A DNA stretch of 17,924 nt from Mycoplasmatota bacterium. Its GTDB lineage: Bacteria > Bacillota_I > Bacilli_A > Izemoplasmatales > Izemoplasmataceae. Of the stretch, positions 13,669-17,924 are shown piece after piece; within the stretch, counting starts at the first letter, position 1; each line of letters opens with the position of its first letter. A program made the position numbers and the translations under genes. Under the pieces are notes generated by a model that was given only the letters and a program-made list of their open reading frames with translations, was not told the DNA's origin and searched no databases. The DNA lies in contig DAOVWR010000018.1 of the NCBI GenBank assembly GCA_030636545.1, positions 1 to 17,924 of the forward strand. The letters run 5' to 3'.

Positions 13669-14269
13669 TTAGATTCCTTTCAGCTTCTGTAATTCTTAAA
13701 TAATTCGGATTTAAAGAATGGATATCCTTCACTTCAGTAAGTAGGTTAGAATTCAGGATTCTCTCTAGATTAGGTTCTCCATTACTAACTATTTTATATG
13801 GATTTTCTAATGAATTAGTATAATCCTCAAGATTTGTAAGTAGTTCTTCTTCGGCTAAAAATAGCCCTTTACCCTTATTCTTAAATACTCCAATAAATGA
13901 ATTACCTCGTCTAGCATCAATTTCACTGACAATCAGTTCTTCTCCACTATAACTACTGGCTATCATCGCTAAACTGCTAATAGTTTTAACGGTTATATCA
14001 TTATTCCAGCCAAACATCTTCGCAACAACTACACCTATTCGTAATCCTGTATAGCTACCTGGTCCTATTCCGATTATAATTTCATCTAAATCTGCTATTT
14101 TCATATTATTTAACTTAAAAATACGCTCAATTTCTACCATTAATTTAGTAGAATGATCGTTATTTCCTGATTGATAGTATTTACCTAAACACTCTAAATC
14201 TTCATATAAAGCGATATATAAGTATTTAGTAGCTGAATCAATTAGTAATCTTTTCAACGATTTCTTCAT
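13664..14269 (-). CDS. tsaB: tRNA threonylcarbamoyladenosine biosynthesis protein TsaB
   Basis: Scaffold paralogue of TsaD that bridges TsaD and TsaE in t6A synthesis. 201 residues. It shows LLIDSATKYLYIALY at the N-terminus, GPGSYTGLRIG at 69-79 (the TsaB hallmark), EIDARRGNSFIGVF at about 117-129, and the C-terminal NPNYLRITEAE at 187-197. It lacks the HxxxH metal site of TsaD, as expected. The start is taken as ATG 14269, with AAGGA 10 nt upstream; this overlaps tsaE by 32 nt. A TTG at 14257 would give a protein starting nearer the usual family N-terminus and is an alternative. Confidence 0.95.
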   Translation of the reverse strand: MKKSLKRLLIDSATKYLYIALYEDLECLGKYYQSGNNDHSTKLMVEIERIFKLNNMKIADLDEIIIGIGPGSYTGLRIGVVVAKMFGWNNDITVKTISSLAMIASSYSGEELIVSEIDARRGNSFIGVFKNKGKGLFLAEEELLTNLEDYTNSLENPYKIVSNGEPNLERILNSNLLTEVKDIHSLNPNYLRITEAERNLK

Positions 14270-14687
14270 ATTTACCAGTTCCTTCAATTTTTAATAATCT
14301 TTTATCTAAATCAATTATTTCTATCTCAATAACAAGTCTTTCATCAGGAATACTTTCAATAATATTCTTATACCACTCAATAACACATATCTCATCACCA
14401 TAAATAAACTCTTCTAATTCAAAATCCATCCCAATACCCATTAAACGATAAACATCCATGTGATATAGTGTATTTTTACCTTCATAAATCTTTAAAATAG
14501 TGAAGGTTGGAGAGTTAATCATATCTGTAATTCCAATACTTGCGCCAAAATACTTAGTAAATGTAGTTTTCCCAGCCCCGAGATCGCCTTCTAGACATAG
14601 TAAAAAGCCAGGAAATATAGTCTTTCCAATATCTTCAGCAAAAATCTTCATTTCACTTAAATTTTCAATAATAATTTCTTTATACAT
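14238..14687 (-). CDS. tsaE: tRNA threonylcarbamoyladenosine biosynthesis ATPase TsaE
   Basis: Small P-loop ATPase that regenerates the TsaBD complex. 149 residues, family size. Walker A GDLGAGKTT is at 34-42, the switch-like NSPTFTIL at 58-65, HMDVYRL at 76-82, and VIEWYKNI at 102-109, where family members usually have IEWxE. The ATG at 14687 has AGGTGA 4 nt upstream. First gene of the operon with tsaB, rimI and tsaD, and divergent from the lipid-kinase gene. Its stop lies inside tsaB. Confidence 0.96.
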   Translation of the reverse strand: MYKEIIIENLSEMKIFAEDIGKTIFPGFLLCLEGDLGAGKTTFTKYFGASIGITDMINSPTFTILKIYEGKNTLYHMDVYRLMGIGMDFELEEFIYGDEICVIEWYKNIIESIPDERLVIEIEIIDLDKRLLKIEGTGKYEEIVEKITN

Positions 14688-14735
14688 ATAATCACCTATT
14701 ATATATTTATTATATAAAAAATTATATCATATAAA
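14688..14735 (-). promoter_or_regulatory. Promoter region of the tsaE operon
   Basis: Very AT-rich. On the minus strand three TATAAT boxes follow one another, the last touching the tsaE Shine-Dalgarno AGGTGAT. The nearest -35-like sequence is TTGTCA, but its spacing to any of the boxes is not 16-18 nt, so the true element cannot be chosen. It shares the gap with the divergent promoter of the plus-strand gene. Confidence 0.4.
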
Positions 14736-14745
14736 TGACAAAAAA

Positions 14746-14775
14746 TTGTATATATATTAGAGCATGTGCTATAAT
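14746..14775 (+). promoter_or_regulatory. Extended -10 promoter of the lipid-kinase gene
   Basis: TTGTAT, an 18-nt spacer and TGCTATAAT, an extended -10 (TG one base before TATAAT). The expected start, about 7 nt on, is just before the Shine-Dalgarno AAAGGAG, giving a leader of about 20 nt. Confidence 0.6.
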
Positions 14776-14800
14776 TTTACTAAAAGGAGTTGATAATTGT

Positions 14801-15652
14801 ATGGATTTAATCCTTTACAACCCATTATCTAAAAATAGTAAATCAAATATTCAAACCCATAAATTAGTAAGACAATATAAGACAAATAAGATACCATTTC
14901 GCTTAAAAAGCATCCTTAAAATAGATGATATAACAGAGTATTTAGATAAAAAGAAAGAAATTGATAAAGTAATTTTACTAGGTGGTGATGGAACTATTAA
15001 TCGTTTCATAAATGACACTGTAGATTATAAATTTAAACAAGATATCATGCTGAAGCCCAACGGCTCAGGTAATGACTTTATGAGAAGTTTAGTTGATTGT
15101 GATAAAGAACCTCAATATATCTTTGAATCAGTCTATGATACTGGCTTCAAAACTCATTTTATTAATGGTACAGGAATGGGTGTTGATGGGTATGTTGGCT
15201 ATCTAGTTGATCAAAATGTTAAAAAAGGAGTATTCGGATATTTTAAAAGCACAATAAAAGCCTTATTAACATATATCCCAGAACCAATGACTCTTACGGT
15301 TGACGGTGAAATAACAAAATTTGAAAAAGCTTACTTAGTAACAATGAATAACGGAAGATTTTTCGGTGGTGGAATGAAAGTTGCACCAGAAGGAAATATA
15401 AATGATGAGCATTTAGAAGTTATGGTAGCTCACTCAGCAAATAAGTTCCAATTAATCTTTATATTCCTAACAATATATATCGGAAAACACACAAAATTCA
15501 AAAAATATGTTTTTAGTAAAAAAGGGTACCATATTAAGGCGGAATTTACCACTCCTCAAATCACTCAAGCAGATGGTGAAAACTACTATGATATCACAAC
15601 TTTAGAATGCAAGAGTTCAGGTAAACGAATACATTTCAAGTGTTTTGAATAA
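14801..15652 (+). CDS. Diacylglycerol/lipid kinase of the YegS/DgkB/BmrU family
   Basis: Phosphorylates diacylglycerol or a related lipid at the membrane, probably recycling diacylglycerol into phospholipid synthesis; the exact substrate is not shown by sequence. 283 residues, typical for the family. The N-terminal nucleotide-binding domain has VILLGGDGTINRF (GGDGT at 61-65) and KPNGSGNDFMR (the usual GTGND reads GSGND here), followed by NGTGMGVDGYV and the C-terminal beta domain with NNGRFFGGGMKVAPEG. The frame is open to 14735, but ATG 14801 gives the normal N-terminus MDLILYNPLS and has AAGGAG upstream (spacing 11, somewhat long). The only plus-strand gene in the window, it diverges from tsaE and converges on the next gene with a shared terminator. 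Confidence 0.93.
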   Translation: MDLILYNPLSKNSKSNIQTHKLVRQYKTNKIPFRLKSILKIDDITEYLDKKKEIDKVILLGGDGTINRFINDTVDYKFKQDIMLKPNGSGNDFMRSLVDCDKEPQYIFESVYDTGFKTHFINGTGMGVDGYVGYLVDQNVKKGVFGYFKSTIKALLTYIPEPMTLTVDGEITKFEKAYLVTMNNGRFFGGGMKVAPEGNINDEHLEVMVAHSANKFQLIFIFLTIYIGKHTKFKKYVFSKKGYHIKAEFTTPQITQADGENYYDITTLECKSSGKRIHFKCFE

Positions 15653-15656
15653 ATTA

Positions 15657-15681
15657 AAAGGAGCTAAATTTTAGCTCCTTT
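15657..15681. terminator. Bidirectional terminator between convergent genes
   Basis: A near-perfect palindrome, AAAGGAGCTAAA and TTTAGCTCCTTT around one T; realistically a 10-bp stem with a 5-nt loop. It lies between the convergent stop codons, 4 nt past the plus-strand stop and overlapping the minus-strand TAA by two bases. Short T-rich stretches on both sides suit termination in both directions. Confidence 0.8.
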
Positions 15682-16312
15682 ATTCTATTGCTTTTGTGTA
15701 TCCAGTTTTTCCATTTAATTTAGACTCAATAAACCCCATTTTCTTAAGATACCTAATGTGATCTCTATTATCTGTGAAAACTACAAAACGATTATATCCT
15801 TTACTCAAAAAATATACTTTTTGTTTCCCAAAAACAAAGGATCCAATCTTAAAATCACGGAATAGTGGAATAACATAATCAAAGACAATCTCTAAAGAAT
15901 GATTATCATATTCATCACAGACAAATATTCCCGCAGGATTCATATTTCTAAGTAAATATAACTTAATTGTTGCCTTACTCAAATCAAGATTACTAATATC
16001 GAGATATTTATCGATATCTTTTTTATAAAAATCAAGAAAATACTTCAAATACTCAGTATCCTCTTCAATCGGTAATACTCTTAAATACTCTTTTGATAAA
16101 TACATTCTATATAAATAGTAAGCATCAATTATGACAATTCCTAAATTCATAAATCCAGTAGGCATAGATCCTATCATAAAGCCATATACCCCAAATATCA
16201 ATGCACCAACTAAATTAATCCATCTTAACTTTTTAACTGAACTCATCAATAAAGAAACTAAAACAATTAAACTCGCTGTATACCCAATCCATTCCAATAA
16301 AGCTTGATTCAT
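15680..16312 (-). CDS. YgjV-type membrane domain joined to a GNAT-like C-terminal domain
   Basis: 210 residues. The N-terminal 75 residues hold three hydrophobic helices (about 7-24, 31-49, 54-71) with the pattern WIGYTASLIVLVSLLMSSVKKLRWINLVGA, resembling the E. coli YgjV inner-membrane family. The cytoplasmic rest (about 80-210) ends in VVFTDNRDHIRYLKKMGF, like the last strand-helix of GNAT acetyltransferases, but the acetyl-CoA loop (R/Q-x-x-G-x-G/A) is not evident, so catalysis is doubtful. Function unknown. The start has a near-perfect AGGAGGTG Shine-Dalgarno. Relatives of this layout may carry misleading enzyme names in databases, a recollection I cannot check here. Confidence 0.82.
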   Translation of the reverse strand: MNQALLEWIGYTASLIVLVSLLMSSVKKLRWINLVGALIFGVYGFMIGSMPTGFMNLGIVIIDAYYLYRMYLSKEYLRVLPIEEDTEYLKYFLDFYKKDIDKYLDISNLDLSKATIKLYLLRNMNPAGIFVCDEYDNHSLEIVFDYVIPLFRDFKIGSFVFGKQKVYFLSKGYNRFVVFTDNRDHIRYLKKMGFIESKLNGKTGYTKAIE

Positions 16313-16341
16313 AAAACCACCTCCTATTTATTAATCAATGT

Positions 16342-16370
16342 ATTATATATATTCTTTTTCTAAAAAACAA
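16342..16370 (-). promoter_or_regulatory. Sigma-A-type promoter of the YgjV-like gene
   Basis: Minus-strand TTGTTT, 17-nt spacer, TATAAT, located about 30 nt before the ATG and just past the stop of the upstream transporter gene. Confidence 0.65.
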
Positions 16371-16378
16371 GTAACACG

Positions 16379-17272
16379 TTAAATATTTTGAAGATTATTC
16401 TTCTTTAATGGTTTTAACTCAGTAATTAAGATACCACTAATAATTAAGAATCCCCCAATTGCTATTTGAATTGTTAAAATCTCACCTAATATTAACCATG
16501 AGGCTATTGCTGCAAAAACAGCTTCCATTGCTACAATAAGACTAACACGTGTTGGTAGACTTATTTTTAAAGCATAACTTTGTACTAAAAATCCAAAGGC
16601 AGTATTAAATACTCCAAGTACCAATAATGGCCACAAATTTACTATTGTAATAACAGGTAACGTCTCAAATAGTAACATCATAACAACAGAAATCACCATT
16701 GAAGTATAAATATTGATAATTACAAATAAAGCAGGATCAAAATCATACTTCTTTTGATAAAAACTCGCAGCTACAACATGAAAAGCTATCATAATTGCAC
16801 AGAAAAAGGTAAAAACATCACCAATATTTATTCCAGAAAACCCCTCACTATTAAAACTTAGTATAAGCATTCCAATAACTGCGATAATTACACTAATAAT
16901 ATTATATATATCTACTTTTTTTCTAAAGAATAAATAGTATAAAAATGGTACAAAAACAATGTTTAACTGAGTAATAAATCCGTTTTTCGATGGCGTAGTA
17001 TAAACGTTCCCCAGTGTTTGGAAGTAGAAACCTAGAAATAAGAATACTCCAGTGATAATTCCGTACTTAAGAATAGTCTTATTGATTTTCTTTAATTTCT
17101 TATAATATACTCCAGATAATATGATACTAGCAGTAAAAAATCGTCCAACCATGATAGTATTTGCACCATATCCCATATTTACTGCTATTTTAGTTATTGG
17201 AAACCCAAGACCCCAAATTATTGTTACTACAACCAACAATAATTCAGCATATACTACCTTTTTATTTGCCAT
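16379..17272 (-). CDS. EamA/DMT-superfamily transporter
   Basis: A 297-residue membrane protein with about ten hydrophobic helices arranged as two EamA repeats. Marks of the family are the N-terminal TIIWGLGFPITKIAV, the loop TPSKNGFITQLNIVFVPFLYY closing the first repeat, and AMEAVFAAIASWLILGE with GGFLIISGILITE in the second. Members export metabolites or amino acids; the substrate cannot be told from sequence. ATG 17272 is chosen because GAGGTG lies 6 nt before it; the GTG at 17281 lies within that ribosome-binding site. It stands between the pgi terminator and the YgjV-like gene. Confidence 0.93.
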   Translation of the reverse strand: MANKKVVYAELLLVVVTIIWGLGFPITKIAVNMGYGANTIMVGRFFTASIILSGVYYKKLKKINKTILKYGIITGVFLFLGFYFQTLGNVYTTPSKNGFITQLNIVFVPFLYYLFFRKKVDIYNIISVIIAVIGMLILSFNSEGFSGINIGDVFTFFCAIMIAFHVVAASFYQKKYDFDPALFVIINIYTSMVISVVMMLLFETLPVITIVNLWPLLVLGVFNTAFGFLVQSYALKISLPTRVSLIVAMEAVFAAIASWLILGEILTIQIAIGGFLIISGILITELKPLKKNNLQNI

Positions 17273-17304
17273 ATTCCACACCTCGATTCAAAACTATATA
17301 TACT

Positions 17305-17334
17305 AAAAAGTAATTCAAACATGAATTACTTTTT
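17305..17334 (-). terminator. Rho-independent terminator after pgi
   Basis: A perfect 13-bp stem (AAAAAGTAATTCA and TGAATTACTTTTT) with a 4-nt loop, 4 nt past the pgi stop. It also has a longer T-run on the plus strand, though no plus-strand gene ends here. Confidence 0.85.
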
Positions 17335-17338
17335 TTCT

Positions 17339-17924
17339 CTATTTTAAGCGATTTTTCAGTTCTTTAGTTAACTCCTCAAACCCTGGTTTCTCCAGTAATG
17401 CAAACATATTTTTCTTATAAGCTTCTACTCCTGGCTGATTGAAAGGGTTAACTCCTAAAACATATCCACTAACAGCACATGCTTTTTCAAAGAAATACAC
17501 TAAATATCCAAAGCTATACGGTGTAATCTCGGGAATATTAATAATAACATTAGGAACTCCACCATCAGTATGTGCTAATAAGGTACCTAGAAACGCTTTA
17601 TTATTAACATAATCAACTGTTTTCCCAGTCAAGTAATTTAATCCATCAAGATTAAGTTCATCTTTCTCAATAACTAATTTTCTACGCGGTTTTCCCACAT
17701 TTAATACTGTTTCGAATAAATGTCTTTCTCCATCTTGGATATATTGCCCTAAGCTATGAAGATCAGTACTAAATGAAGCGCTTGCTGGGAATAAGCCAAG
17801 GTTATCTTTTCCTTCACTTTCGCCATAAAGTTGTTTCCACCATTCTCCTAAATAGAAGAATGCAGGCTCATAGTTTACTAACATTTCAATTTTCTTACCA
17901 TTTCGATAAAGAAGATTTCTAATT
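17339..17924 (-). CDS. pgi: Glucose-6-phosphate isomerase, C-terminal 194 residues; runs off the right edge
   Basis: Interconverts glucose-6-phosphate and fructose-6-phosphate in glycolysis. The frame stays open to the right edge and reads NLLYRNGKKIEMLVNYEP, then FYLGEWWKQLYGESEGK, SFSTDLHSLGQY, and the family signature LGVNPFNQPGVEAYKKN near the C-terminus. Gram-positive PGI has about 430-450 residues, so roughly 250 N-terminal residues are outside. The methionine at 17884 is internal, not the start. A strong terminator follows. Confidence 0.97.
   Translation of the reverse strand, partial: IRNLLYRNGKKIEMLVNYEPAFFYLGEWWKQLYGESEGKDNLGLFPASASFSTDLHSLGQYIQDGERHLFETVLNVGKPRRKLVIEKDELNLDGLNYLTGKTVDYVNNKAFLGTLLAHTDGGVPNVIINIPEITPYSFGYLVYFFEKACAVSGYVLGVNPFNQPGVEAYKKNMFALLEKPGFEELTKELKNRLK

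Noticed and set aside
1617..14687. Mycoplasma-type code with TGA as tryptophan
   Set aside because: TGA ends ligA, rimI and tsaE exactly where the proteins should end, and tryptophans in conserved motifs are TGG.
17311..17334. The hairpin after pgi as a plus-strand terminator
   Set aside because: Its plus-strand T-run is good, but no plus-strand gene lies upstream; it best serves pgi.

Overview
The window is AT-rich (about 30% G+C by eye) chromosomal DNA from a low-G+C Gram-positive-type bacterium (Bacillota or Mycoplasmatota grade). Nearly all genes are on the minus strand, Shine-Dalgarno sequences are strong (AGGTGAT, AGGAGG), and the housekeeping proteins resemble those of Bacillota. TGA is used as a stop (ligA, rimI, tsaE) and tryptophan is TGG, so the code is standard; this excludes Mycoplasma/Spiroplasma but leaves Acholeplasma-, Izemoplasma- or Haloplasma-like lineages and small-genome Bacillota. 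I cannot name the species. No tRNA, rRNA, CRISPR array, insertion sequence or prophage was seen, and no gene-free stretch exceeds about 180 bases.

Layout, left to right. 1-6158 is a DNA-repair block read leftward: atl (alkyltransferase-like protein), pcrA, ligA and the N-terminal 57% of uvrA. 6233-6430 is a cold-shock gene with a leader of about 100 nt. 6610-8253 is glnS (glutaminyl-tRNA synthetase with an unusual KMSKS loop). 8327-11943 holds three unrecognised genes: a large acidic exported or anchored protein, then a translationally coupled pair (a three-helix membrane protein and a charge-segregated cytoplasmic protein). 12083-14687 is the t6A tRNA-modification operon tsaE-tsaB-rimI-tsaD, with a puzzling small acidic reading frame between tsaB and rimI. 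14801-15652 is the only plus-strand gene, a YegS/DgkB-type lipid kinase that diverges from tsaE. 15680-16312 encodes a YgjV-type membrane domain joined to a GNAT-like tail, 16379-17272 an EamA/DMT transporter, and 17339-17924 the C-terminal half of glucose-6-phosphate isomerase.

How the genes fit together. ATL proteins are known to mark O6-alkylguanine for nucleotide excision repair, which uses UvrA for damage recognition, a UvrD/PcrA helicase to remove the excised strand and ligase to seal, so the left block reads as a compact repair island. TsaE, TsaB and TsaD make threonylcarbamoyl-adenosine on tRNA; RimI acetylates ribosomal protein S18 and is often encoded with TsaB and TsaD. Many starts share one design: a near-invariant (A/G/T)GGTGA about 4 nt before ATG, often carrying the stop codon of the gene upstream, and in three repair genes an identical TGTTATAAT box only 5-6 nt before the Shine-Dalgarno.
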